64,000 nucleotides of DNA from Halicephalobus mephisto (Eukaryota; Nematoda; Chromadorea; Rhabditida; Panagrolaimidae): NCBI GenBank assembly GCA_009193035.1, contig SWDT01000144.1, forward strand, positions 62,001 to 126,000, in the 5' to 3' direction. The notes under the pieces were generated by a model. That model saw only the letters and a list, made by a program, of their open reading frames with translations, had not been told where the DNA came from and searched no databases. Numbering within the stretch: position 1 is the first letter of the stretch; each line of letters opens with the position of its first letter. The position numbers were made by a program, and so were the translations under genes. Below, in pieces: positions 45,991 through 56,600 of this stretch.

Positions 45991-46518
45991 TCACTGGAAA
46001 GTTTTCTTGTTATGTAAATCACGAAGCAAATTGTCCAATTCTTCGTCGTCGATTTTGCTTTCCAGACTTGGAATCAGGGCCTTGGCTTCTTCCGCGTTCT
46101 CAGGACAAAGATTAATGAGCTGAGCTATCTCGAACTTGTGAAGGTTGTTGCAGGCAGTAAATATCCTAAATCAATCGATAAGTGTTGATTTCTTATATGA
46201 AAACCTACGCTCTGACACTTCTGATAGTATCACGGGTTTTGAATCGAGATAAACGTCGACAATAATCAATAGTTTTCAAAAAAACTTCAGATATGTCCTC
46301 GATTTCTTCTTTTTGCTCTCCTTGACGACGCCGATGATCCAGCAAAAGGAAGACCTCTGAGATCAAAAGAGCATCACAGCCATCACGGTCGAATTCTGAA
46401 AGACGGAAAAGTAGCCGGATTAGGACTTCAACAAACCTGGTGGAAACTTGAGTTCTGATGCGTCTTCTTCTTGGGCGTCTTTTGGAAGAGCAGAACTGTG
46501 TCCAGGAGGGGCAGCCAT
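45991..46518 (-). CDS. rpb-4: RNA polymerase II subunit RPB4
   Basis: Exons 46518-46437, 46395-46211 and 46164-45991 give 146 residues, close to the usual 142. Landmarks: [59 protein letters not shown] and [15 protein letters not shown], ending LHNKKTFQ. With RPB7 it forms the stalk of RNA polymerase II. The second intron keeps frame and family spacing only if its donor is GC (AGA|GCGTAG); the nearby GT gives the wrong phase. The gene is 238 bp downstream of the dioxygenase stop and 130 bp upstream of dsh. Confidence 0.95.
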
Positions 46519-46756
46519 TACGGATTCGGAAAACGGATAAACAATCGAAGAACCAAAGCCGCGCGGAATTTCAAAAACGCATCTGTCCGGATTCGCTCGG
46601 GACGTTTCGCCAGAGAATATTAAACACCGCTTTCTTCATATTTTGTCGAAAGTCATTCGGGATATTTCACCAAACTTTATTTAACATCACTTTTACTACT
46701 TTCTAGTCAATCTAAACTCTACCCATAGGTTATTTACTTCGATATATTTTTGTAAT

Positions 46757-48092
46757 TTAGATATGTTTAAAAGCCTCTGGCAAGACAGTTCTGGCTTTGG
46801 CGAGGAAGTTGTCTCTGGAAAGGTAGCATCCGCACATTTTCCGACTTCCTTGGAAAGCCGTTCTCGCGTGAAGTACTCGGTAATTGTCGACGAAAATTAC
46901 CGTTCCTGGCTGGAGATTGACCTTGATAGCATGTTCTGGTTTGTGGACGAACTTGCTGAATGTTTCGTAAGCTTCATAGAACCCAACAACGGTAGTTACG
47001 TCGTGATCGGGTGGAATCGGAAGCGGAGCTCGGTCATAAGGATTGAATCTGATCTGGATGATTCTGCCTTGATGAACACGGATAACAGGATGATACATGG
47101 CTCGACTACGTAGTTGAGTGACGTCTTTCGTGGATGGAGTGAAAGTGCCATCACGATTGACGCCTTCGAGATAGTGGTGTTCAATGGGGGTAGTTGCCAG
47201 GATGTGGAAATACGCCGGGAATACTTGTTTGAATAGTTCAGCCACGGCGAATCCATCGACAAGTAGAGTTTCTCCACCTTTATCTGCTGGTTTCAAACAT
47301 TGGAAAACCTGGATTCCGGGGGTTTGGTTGAAGTAAGTTCCGTCGGTATGAGGACCGATCTCTTCTGTTCCGTAAGCCGTGTCTTCTCGTTCCTCCTGAA
47401 ATATTCATATATGAATTTCGTTTTTTCAAGGTTATTGTTTACTTTTACAGTTTCGTCCGTGCCAAAAACCCAGAAGTCTCCGAAAAAGGTGTCGTGAATT
47501 GGAGCGATTTCTTGACAAAGCGTCTTCGTCGCCTCGACAGATTTCTCCACTCCTTCGACACAGACGACTCCGTGCTTGGCGAAGAGAAGACAGAACTTGC
47601 TGAAGTCGAAGTTATTCAACGAAACAGTCGGGACTTTCCTCAGAGTGCTGTTATTCCACAAGGTTACTGGGGGAGAATCCGTGGGTTGGATCGCCCATCG
47701 AATCAAGTCTTGAGTTTTGAATTCAGATCGATGTCCGTCTTTCCATTCAATCTTGATTATTTGGTTATCAACATCCAGTTGGACAGCGTCACTAGAAGTA
47801 GGACAATGATTAAAGACGGTAATCAGTCGATTACTTACCTGTTTTCGACTTGAGCTTTTTCGAACAAGTCCAAAACTTTCGACTTGCGTTGATTCGTCTT
47901 CCAATTGTAGCAAGCGTCGGATTGACAGTGATCTCTCAGCCAGACAAGGGGCAACTTGATGGAATCGAGGGAAAATTGAAGTTCCAAATACGCCGTTTTC
48001 TTCTCTCCAGCCAACTGCACAGAAGCGATTTTGTGGAGTTGACGAACTTTAGAAACAGATCTCATCCACGTCCTCATCATTCCGCAATTCAT
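46757..48092 (-). CDS. Gamma-butyrobetaine / trimethyllysine dioxygenase
   Basis: Exons 48092-47839, 47791-47443 and 47395-46757 give 413 residues. The N-terminal zinc-binding-like domain has PLVWLRDHCQSDAC. The catalytic double-stranded beta-helix has EIGPHTDGTYFNQTPGIQVF (the His-x-Asp iron ligands), VLHARTAF (the distal His) and RMCGCYLSRDNF-like C-terminal Arg for 2-oxoglutarate (here KMCGCYLSRDN). It uses Fe(II), 2-oxoglutarate and oxygen to hydroxylate a trimethylammonium substrate in carnitine synthesis. Butyrobetaine and trimethyllysine hydroxylases are hard to separate by eye. The first 30 residues are basic (RTWMRSVSKVRQ), compatible with mitochondrial targeting. Confidence 0.92.
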
Positions 48093-48364
48093 TTTAGAGC
48101 AAATATCAGCTATAACCGCTAGCGGAAAGGTGTGTGGTGTGACAGGAGACTAATTGAGCAACTTTTTCCTTGACATGTACCCGATCGATAAATGACGAAA
48201 ATACCATTCTTCAACATGCAAGACCAAAGACCAGTAATATCGTTGACCATGTGGGTCTACTTTGCCTACGTGACAAAAATAAAGAAGATGTTTAATCGTG
48301 TTTTGGCTACGTGCAACTTGCGATTTCCAACCCCGTTGTCACTGAAATAAGAAATCAAAAAACA

Positions 48365-48514
48365 TTAGTAGACAGCAGAGCCGTCGTATTTCAGCATGTC
48401 TGGTCGTTCTCTGGGTTTTGGTCGCCCGCCTCTCTGCTTCGTTGAGCTAGATGGTTTTCTCTTGACGTAATTTTGAATTCCTATAAAAGCGTGTCGGGAT
48501 TTTAGATTGTTCAT
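48365..48514 (-). CDS. Small ORF, 49 residues, basic
   Basis: A single-exon frame in the gap between two divergent genes. It starts MNNLKSRHAFIGIQNYVKRK, continues PSSSTKQRGGRPKPRERP and ends DMLKYDGSAVY. The composition is basic and Arg/Pro-rich in the middle with an orderly C-terminus, and the DNA is clearly GC-richer than surrounding intergenic DNA. The terminal PDMLKYDGS faintly recalls the KGD4/MRPS36 segment PDLLMYQG, but I do not assign it. It could also be the last exon of a spliced gene: an acceptor-like TTTTATAG sits inside it. Confidence 0.4.
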   Translation of the reverse strand: MNNLKSRHAFIGIQNYVKRKPSSSTKQRGGRPKPRERPDMLKYDGSAVY

Positions 48515-48630
48515 TATTTAAAATCGATTGAAAATAATCAGATATTCAGAATTGACTAGCTTTATACTCTTCTGGTTGATGTTTTGATAGATGATGACAT
48601 TGGATTCATTTCCAGATTACATCCCTGAGC

Positions 48631-49195
48631 ATGTCTTGCACAAGCTTCTGTCGTTTGCCAGTTCTGTTGCAATCACCAGCTAGAAGACTGGTCTTCCGTC
48701 GTTGCTTTGCGGAAAGCAGTAAAAATGTAGAAAACACATCTCAGGTTGGTTTTTCAATTAATTTAATTTATTTAATTTTTGGAATTATTTTTTCCAGAAG
48801 CAAGAAAAGGTCTATGAGAAACCGTTGTATGCCACGAAATCAAGCTACGACGCCAACGTGAAGTTCAACAGAGCCAGCATAGTTGCTGATGCGGATTCTG
48901 GATACAAACCAACTGCGCTTCAGAAGTGGCTTCTGGTCATTACTGGTCTCTACAATAGCAAAGCCGATATCCCTGAATATGTTCCGTGAGTTTTTATCAA
49001 AAAAGAAAAAAAATTGATATATCAAATTTTTCTAGAACTCAAACAATGCAGAGATTGCACGATCGCAACCGAGTTGTTTTTATTGTAGTTGCCACAATCT
49101 TATTTTTCACCTTCTTCATGATCATGGAGTTCCGCACAGGCCGGAAGATCGAACAGGACCGGGCAAGCGGCAAAGTCGTCACCAAAATGGCCTAA
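48631..49195 (+). CDS. FAM162 (UPF0389) mitochondrial membrane protein
   Basis: Exons 48631-48744, 48798-48985 and 49036-49195 give 153 residues. An Arg/Ser/Phe-rich N-terminus (RR-LVFRRCFAESS) looks like a mitochondrial presequence. The family core is KPTALQKWLLVITGLYNSK, DIPEYVP and a membrane span (VVFIVVATILFFTFFMIM), followed by a charged C-terminus. Human FAM162A (HGTD-P) is a HIF-1-responsive mitochondrial protein that promotes cell death. It lies 252 bp upstream of a HIG1-domain gene on the same strand. Confidence 0.85.
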
Positions 49196-49410
49196 TCAGA
49201 AATCTATGACCGGTATTTTCGAAGAAGTTCAACCTTGTCTGGTGAATGTAGGTTTATGTAGATTAGAACTTATCTGCCAATTAGTTCAATAATCACTGGT
49301 TCAAATGAAACGTGTTTTGTGTTTATTATTGACATACAAACAGCGATCTCGCTTGTCAGGGTTATCCCGGCATTATCCTTTGGAAGTTTAATTTTCTGAT
49401 TTGGCTAACT

Positions 49411-49420
49411 TGCTTTTCAG
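49411..49420 (+). promoter_or_regulatory. Probable trans-splice acceptor of the HIG1 gene
   Basis: TGCTTTTCAG ends 27 bases before the HIG1 ATG with no matching donor upstream in this gene, and 225 bases after the stop of the FAM162-family gene. This fits operon-type processing. Confidence 0.5.
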
Positions 49421-49447
49421 AAGCTAACCACTACTTCAGAAACTACA

Positions 49448-50218
49448 ATGGACTTTCTTGGAGAGAAATTCCTCGGAATAGCAGGCATCAGAAAAGCAAA
49501 GATGACCACAGAGCCAATTCACGAAGACAAGAAAGTTTATAAACGTGAACGTTATTCTCCAGTAAGTTTTTAATTCTGATTGATAATTACAGCAACCTGT
49601 TTCAACGAGGTATTATGGGAGTAGTTATGGTTTTTTGAGTACTTATTAGTATTTTCATGTACGAGAATTAACCTTCAAGGCTAGGAGTTATCTATTCATG
49701 TATCCTGATTCAAAATTCCCTAAATTCATTTAGGGAGAATATAGTTGCCAGAAAACCAACTAAAAGTATAGAAAAGTACGAAATAATCATCGTCTAAAAC
49801 CGAAAGTTTAGGTTATTTAATATTCAAAAACTCCTAGAAATCCGCGTTGAGACCATTTAGAAAATCCACTTTTAACGTTTATAATAGTATGATTTCATAA
49901 GCAAATTTCCAGGTTCCAGCAATCCCCAGTGATATCGGATTTTCTTCTGGAAAAGAAACTGGGGGAGCTAAATCGACAGGAGTTATGCAGAATGCCGCAG
50001 GCAATCCAGCAGTAATCATCGGAATGGGATTGACAACGATGGCTCTCCTAGGAATGATCAGAAGAAGCGTTCTTGGAGACAAGCTCGGAACTCAGAAGTA
50101 TATGCAGTACCGTATTATGGCCCAATTCTTTACTGTAACAGCCCTAGTTGCGGGTGTGACTATCTTCGGTTCCACCTACGAGGACCCCAAAGTAGTCCCC
50201 AAACCAATGCCCCAATGA
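49448..50218 (+). CDS. HIG1-domain mitochondrial protein (HIGD/Rcf1 family)
   Basis: Exons 49448-49561 and 49913-50218 give 139 residues. The HIG1 domain reads NPAVIIGMGLTTMALLGMIR, then YMQYRIMAQFFTVTALVAGV: two membrane spans linked by a basic loop with RR-x-x-L-G-D. HIG1 proteins sit in the mitochondrial inner membrane and support assembly or activity of respiratory complexes III and IV; in animals some are hypoxia-induced. Both this gene and the one upstream are small mitochondrial membrane proteins tied to hypoxia in vertebrates. Confidence 0.92.
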
Positions 50219-50356
50219 TCTAGATCTCTTACGGATTTCCACGTAGGCTTGATTTGTAGATGAGCTGTGACCGGTTTGAAGAATCTGATTATTTGAAAAT
50301 AAAAAACAAATTCGATAATGTCAAAGGAATCATGTTGAAAAGTACAAAAAACGAAT

Positions 50357-52631
50357 CTAATAGCGATTGATTCCAAAGGAACTTATCACTCGACCAAGGG
50401 CCGGATCGTCGCAGGAATTAATCAAAATTCTAGCAAATTCTCGACGGATATTAGATATGGAGAATCCATCAAAAAAGTTGTTAGGAATTCTGTCAACCTA
50501 AAAAGTGCAACATTAGAAAAAAGTAGTATTAAGTAACCGTCAAGCTTCAAATAATTCATTCTACCAAAGTTTAACATGGTTTTTATCTTTTTGAAAATCT
50601 CACAAATATCATAGCACCCTAATACGCCTTATTCATCCACTTAAGTGATGGATCAAATAGTATTGAATTTTCAGTAGATATTTAAAATTGGTTAATTTTT
50701 GGAATTTTGCTTTCTCACATCTATGAATGAACTCTCTTGCATATTTATGAACTGGCAATTTCGTGAATAAAATGGCAAATCTGGCTAATCAGTGAATTTC
50801 GCTGATAAACATTAAATAATTTTGAAACATGGATTCAAATTAAAAATTATTGATAAACGTGTAATATTTAGTTTAATAATATATAAAACTTTTTGAATTC
50901 CTGTGCAGAAAGAGCGAGATCTATGGAAGTAGAAAAACAGTAAATCTGACTGATTAGTGAAGTTTTGGTGACAAATGTTAAACGATTTTTGCAATGCACA
51001 TTTCAAATTATGTACTTGACACTTGAAAATCTGATTCTCAAATTATGTAAATTTATATAAAATACCCACCGGAGGCAGAAGTTGGATCAATTTCTGAGCA
51101 AATCTGACGGCAAAAAATCCACAATCATTAGTGTTTTCTTGACGAGGACAGTTGATTCCATAAAATTCAATCGTATTTGTGGAATAGAATCCAGGAGCAA
51201 TAACGGTATTTTGGTAATATCCGACTTCCAAAAAACAACGAACAATGTTGAGGATTTTCAGGTGATTCGGAGGATATCTGTCATTGACGATGGAAAAAAG
51301 AGAATCAAAAATGATGACTTTGGTGGACGGAATACGTTTTTCGTCACCTTCGAAATTATGGATAGTTCTAGCAGCTCCGCTTGGGTTGACAATGACGATC
51401 AAGAAATGGTGCTTATTTTCAGTCACAGGAATGATGACGTAGTCGGCTAAAAACAAAGAAAATCCTCGTCCATCTTCGTCGTATCCGTTGTATTTCTCGC
51501 GGATCGTCTTTTTGATTTCCTTGTAATCCTTATCCAACATCTCATCGTTGAAAAAAGTTTGACAAAAAGTTGATGGAAGAATAGTGACTTTTTTCCTCTG
51601 ATTTTCATCCAATTGTTCGTGATAATATCGAATAAAAAATTCAAGTTGAAAGTTGCTCATCCAGAAAACGTCCGAGGTCCAGTATTGATGTAGAGTTTTC
51701 CCTGTGAATTCCAAGGTGAAATTCCCAACTTTGGCGGTAAAATTCATTTCCATCAGTGATTTTTTCGAAGACATTGCTGGAATTAATTTTTCTTCGAGAT
51801 TTTCATCGACGACTTCTAGTTCTTGTCGAGGAATGTACTTTTTACGGAGTTCACGATCGAGCTTGACCTGGAGATAGTAATAACCACGGTCATCATGACA
51901 CGGAATCAGCTTCGTTTTAGTCAAACCGAGAATATTCACAATTTCTTCTTTAGGAATGAACGCGACATATCCACTGTGACAAAGCTCCCGTCTTCCGAAG
52001 AAGCCTTGGTCCATATCGTGGAGATTCAGAAGTCTTCCAACCGCCATGTGACGTAGCAATTTGCAAATTTTCTCCGTTTCATTATACCAGTTCAGATCCA
52101 TCTCCATAATTACGAAATTCGGCTCCCTGGAAAACAAATTTGATAAAAATATAAAAGTAAACCAACTTGCAATCCGACCGGCATTTCTTGTGGAAGACGC
52201 GGGATATGCTTCCTCATATCCGAATAGAGCTCGTGCCAGTAAAGTTGGGAAATAGAAAAAATAAGAACAGTAGCACCACGGAAGTCAATCGGCGGTGGGA
52301 TCTGGAAAGTAAATTTATGTTTAAAAATTCCGAAACTTACAAGAACACGTTGGATATATTCATATCGGATTTTGAGAGGCATAGTCCCGGCTTCTCTGGG
52401 AGGAATTGGAGGGATGTGCACAGTGAGGTTCATTTCGTCATTCTGGAAAGTTACTTGTCCTTCCTTGATTCTCAGCGGCAATTCCCCAAGACAGATTTTT
52501 CCTGATCCAACAATGATCGGTTCCCGCAAGTCCACTCGGCAAGGATCAGTCGTTGAAGGCAAGGAAATAGGATGTTCAACATTAACTGGACTAATTTCGA
52601 TCTTACGAAGCATAGGTGATGGACGAATCAT
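50357..52631 (-). CDS. Ulp/SENP-type SUMO protease (peptidase C48)
   Basis: Exons 52631-52341, 52301-52167, 52122-51070 and 50497-50357 give 539 residues. The ATG follows CTTTTAG by two bases (likely trans-splice acceptor). Catalytic elements: TSDVFWMSNFQLEFFIRYY, His381 in NKHHFLIVIVNP, Asp415 in VIIFDSL, Gln470 and Cys476 in RQENTNDCGFF. The N-terminal 110 residues (GSGKICLGELPLRIKEGQV) resemble the region before the catalytic domain in SENP6/7-type proteins. It should remove SUMO from targets. The junction into exon 3 needs the second of two AGs (GGGAG|CC) to stay in frame. The last intron is about 570 bp, with only repeats inside. Confidence 0.9.
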
Positions 52632-52670
52632 CGCTAAAAGTACTCAATTAAATAAAAAATAAAAGCGTAA

Positions 52671-52859
52671 ATGATGCAATGTGCGAACTACCTCCTGCCA
52701 CGAAAGTCCCTCAAAGGTACGGTAGGAGTGCTCACACTTCTTTGCATCTTTTTGCCCGAAGTTATTTATATTGCTATTATTCTCTTTGGAAGTTTGACAT
52801 TGCTTGGAATAAAGAAAACCAATAAGCAAACTTCTTCAAGAACTTGGTCGGTACTATAG
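52671..52859 (+). CDS. Possible small membrane protein (62 codons)
   Basis: A plus-strand frame divergent from the SUMO protease gene. It starts MMQCANYLLPRKSLKG and contains a strong hydrophobic span (TLLCIFLPEVIYIAIILFG). It is short and intronless and I recognise no family. A chance frame remains the more likely explanation. Confidence 0.2.
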   Translation: MMQCANYLLPRKSLKGTVGVLTLLCIFLPEVIYIAIILFGSLTLLGIKKTNKQTSSRTWSVL

Positions 52860-53633
52860 TGGCAAATAAAAAGATTTAAAAAATGAATAAAAAGTTCAAA
52901 AAATATGGAGATTGAAGGTCAACAAGATATTAGTTACAAAGTAGTAACTTCATGGTTCGAAATTTCGTCATGAGACGGATGATTATCTAAAGATATTTTT
53001 TCGGATTTTTATTAATTTTTACAATAATTAAATTTTTGATGTAAAAATATTTGATTTTAAATATTTTATAAGCATTTTGAAATTACAATATTAATTTCCA
53101 CATTTTATCTCCGTGTTCTGAAAGTTGTTCTAAAGTAATTTTGTCTATAATTGTAACTTTAAAAAATATAAATTGATTTTCGACAACTAAAAATTAAAAC
53201 TTTTCAGTATTTACTAATTTCGAAATTTTCGTTATTTTTAAATTGTTTATTTTCGAAAACAATTATAACCATGTTTACTACAGCGATTAATCAATGACTA
53301 TAAACAGATTTCAGGTCTACAGTATGAGCAAATGTAGTTTCAGCAAAAAGTTCAACAAAGATCTGAAAACCATTTAGAACGAAAGATGAAATATTTATCT
53401 ACATAATCTCGGAAATATCCATAAAAAACACAACCGTTCAACATTGGTCCTGAGACGAAAAGTGGATTTATATCCCCAGATCCTATTTCAGCAATTTCTG
53501 GATTTTTAACTTTCATATTTATCTCTCTCTGCTAGATGTAAAAAACTCAGAACTTGCTGAAATAGAATCTGAAAATGTAAATCCATTTTTCGCGTCGAGA
53601 CCGAAGCTGACCAACTTGGTCGTTTTTAGTGTC
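52860..53633. other. Intergenic with one foldback element
   Basis: AT-rich. Apart from the foldback element at 53446-53602, I see nothing. The 3' UTR of the FHA gene (-) lies at the right end. Confidence 0.5.
53446..53602. repeat. Foldback element with GGTCTCGACGCG ends
   Basis: The left arm GGTCCTGAGACGAAAAGTGG (from 53446) pairs with the right arm, whose inverse is GGTCTCGACGCGAAAAATGG (to 53602). The match continues inward for about 60 bases (TCCTATTTCAGCAA against TTCTATTTCAGCAA). Same family as 18072-18210. Confidence 0.75.
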
Positions 53634-56600
53634 TTATTCTTCCCTATTATGTTTTAACAAATCTCCCATTGCCTTGACTATGCCGTCCAGGACGAGTTTT
53701 CTCTTTTTCTGTTCCCGTTCCTCTTCGTTATCAGCTTCTGTCTCTGGGTCGTCGTCTTCAGGAATCCGGACTCCTAGCATGTTGGCCAGAGCCGTGGCCA
53801 AATGCCAGAACTCGATCATTTCTCTTTCTTTTTTGAGATTATCTTCTTCGATTGGTCTAGGGGTTTCTGGAGTCGGGATTTCAGATTCTTCAATTGATTC
53901 ATTTCTGTTTATTTTGTTCAAATTATCTTCTGAAGACTCCGCCGTGAATTCTTCTCTTTCATGATGGTTTAATTCGTGTTCAGCTTCTTTTTTGGCTCTT
54001 TCATATTCCTTCAAATCCTCGTCTTCAAGATGAATTTTCTCTTCATCAGGTGTTAAACTTTCCGCTTTCAGGATTTCTTGATCCAACGCTCCAGTTATCC
54101 AAGTTTCGTTTTCGTCCACGTCAACAACGGAATCTTCATAGAGAGATCCTGGATGTGAATTTTTCGCAATGCTTTTCTCAGATATTTCGTCATCAGCATC
54201 GATTCCTTTATCTATTGCTGATTCTATTTTTTCAAATTCTTCTAATTCATCAAGTTGACTGTTTTTTTCGACAGATTCAACATCTACTTCGCTGGGAGGA
54301 TTGGCCGTTTGATTGTGAGCTTCTATCAAGTCATTGAGTTCTTCTGGCTAAAAATCACAAAAATTACGAAAATTACTTTTTAATTACAGATAACTCTTAC
54401 AGTTTGTCCGTGATTTTCATTTTTAATTTTTTCTTTTTCATTTTGATTTTCTTCGTTTTTTATTTCTTGTTCTTCTTTTTCACTTTCGATTTCCATATTT
54501 CTTTTCTCGTTAAAAATCACCGAATCCTTTTCGCTATCCAGTGAATCTTGCAAGTTTATCTTCGGCATAATGATTTTATTTTTTATTTCTGTTTCTTCTT
54601 CGTTTTCTTTGGCCATTTCGACTTCGATGGAAGGGGCTGGGGTTATGGGTCTCTTAATCGGCTCCTCCGTTGTCAAGTTTCCATTTCCGACAGTTCTTCG
54701 TGTTCTTATTGTAGAATTCTCGAGTGAATATTTGGAATCCTCCATGGAGCTGATTTTTCTAACAAGTTCTTCTTTTTCTGTCCTCAGACGGTCTATGACT
54801 TCTTGAAGTTCTTTTACGTTTGATTTTAGTTTTTTGAATTCAGATTCTCTTTTTTCAATGTCTTTTTTCGCGAAGGAAACAAGGCCGAGAGAAGGCAACT
54901 GGGAATTGGGGTCACTTCTGGAGGTGTCTGTAGAGACAGTGATGTTATGATGTTCTGAAAACTAATCATAAATATTTATTTTTGGTTGTTTATACCTTGG
55001 TTATTTTTCTTCGTTTTGTCCAGAACAATGGCCTTCAACAACGGGATGACAGAAGGCGGTAACCAGTGTTTGGTTAATCCGTTTTCTTTGAATCTTGATT
55101 GTAAGTCTTCAATTTTATACAGTAGGACATTGGAAGCGATTCTTTCTTTTCTGACTTGATCCCCAAGTTCCCTCGACCACTGGGAAAAAACATTACAAGC
55201 TTTCGCGGACTCCCTGGCCATGAAAGACGTGTCTTTTATCACAGGAAGGAAAGTATCAAGGGCTCTTGATAAAGGCTAGAAAACCAATTTCGAAAATTAC
55301 TCAACTTTTTAAAACTTACAAAAATTACTTGTTTAAGGAAATTATCAAACATTTCAGCAACTTGTTGTTTTTGCTGTTTTGTTAATTTTTCTTTTTCGAA
55401 ACAGTGATTACATTTCGTACTGATCTCCATCAATCTGAAACTGAAGGGGTCTTGGATGACTTTGATGATTTCTCCGATGACGTCAGCGTAATCTCTCGCT
55501 GTGGATTCGTTGATTCTGAAAATTTGAATTTTTTTGAATTTTTTAAATATGATTAATAATGGAAAAAACCATTAAACTAGAAAGAATAAAGCGAAAGAAG
55601 CTAATAATCAAGAAAATTACTGTTTCTTTTTTTTGAGATCCTTGAATTTGACACACATTTTGTTGATGCCTTCCAATTCGTCCACAACCACGGCGAAGAA
55701 GGTTCTGTAGACGAGATCAGAGAGTTTCTGGTTAACTTCGACTTTTTTCATTCGCTAAAATATAAAATAATTGATTTTTAAAATAATCTAAAAATTATTC
55801 TACGTAATTTTACGAAAAATTTAAATATTTTCGAATTTTAAAAAGCACCTAGACTACTGTAATCAAACATTAGATTCTGGTAGTTAACTAGTTTTGACTT
55901 CAGATTCAGAATCTCTGGATTTGGTTACTTTTTTCTAATTTTTAAAATTTGAAAATATCTAAATTTTTGTGCAAAGTTGCGTAGAACGGCTTTAGATCGC
56001 ACCTCGGATAGGTCCTCGAAGGCTTTGTCCGGTATTTGTCCCGGATCTCTGGCCAAGATCGCTCTTAATTTTGCATTTTCCGCTTCAGATTCTGCCAGAG
56101 CTATTCTGTAGTCGTTCAGGTGCTTCTGGACTCTGTCTCCCGTCGTTGAAGGCAAAACAGCGTTTTCTTTCAATTTTATGATTTCCTCGTCTTTTCTATG
56201 AAGTTCCTGTTGTAGTCTGACGATCCGTTGGAGTAACTGATTTCCAGTTTCTTTCAATTTCTTTTTATCTCCGTTAATCTGTGGAAGGTAATTCCTTCCA
56301 CTAACATCGTTGGTGGTCTTCAACATTGGCAACCTTCTTGACGAATTTCTTGTTGCTGTAATTTCCCGTCCTAATGATGCACTTCGTTTTGTGGTATTTG
56401 CAGAGACAATTCTGGTATTAGATTTATTCGTTGTTGAAGATTCATTCATGATAATCGGAGCTGTGGAAATCGACAAAGAAGTAGCCGGAGAATCGCTGTC
56501 CGTCCCGTTCGCAGACATGGGTTGCTGACAAATCTTTGCCGATGTCATTGAAGGACGAGAGAAACGTTCAGAACCCGGTTTCGGAGTTACTTTGTTCTGA

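Noticed and set aside
46199..46212. GT donor for the second rpb-4 intron
   Set aside because: It leaves phase 2 while the next exon must be entered in phase 0; the joined frame stops within about a dozen codons.
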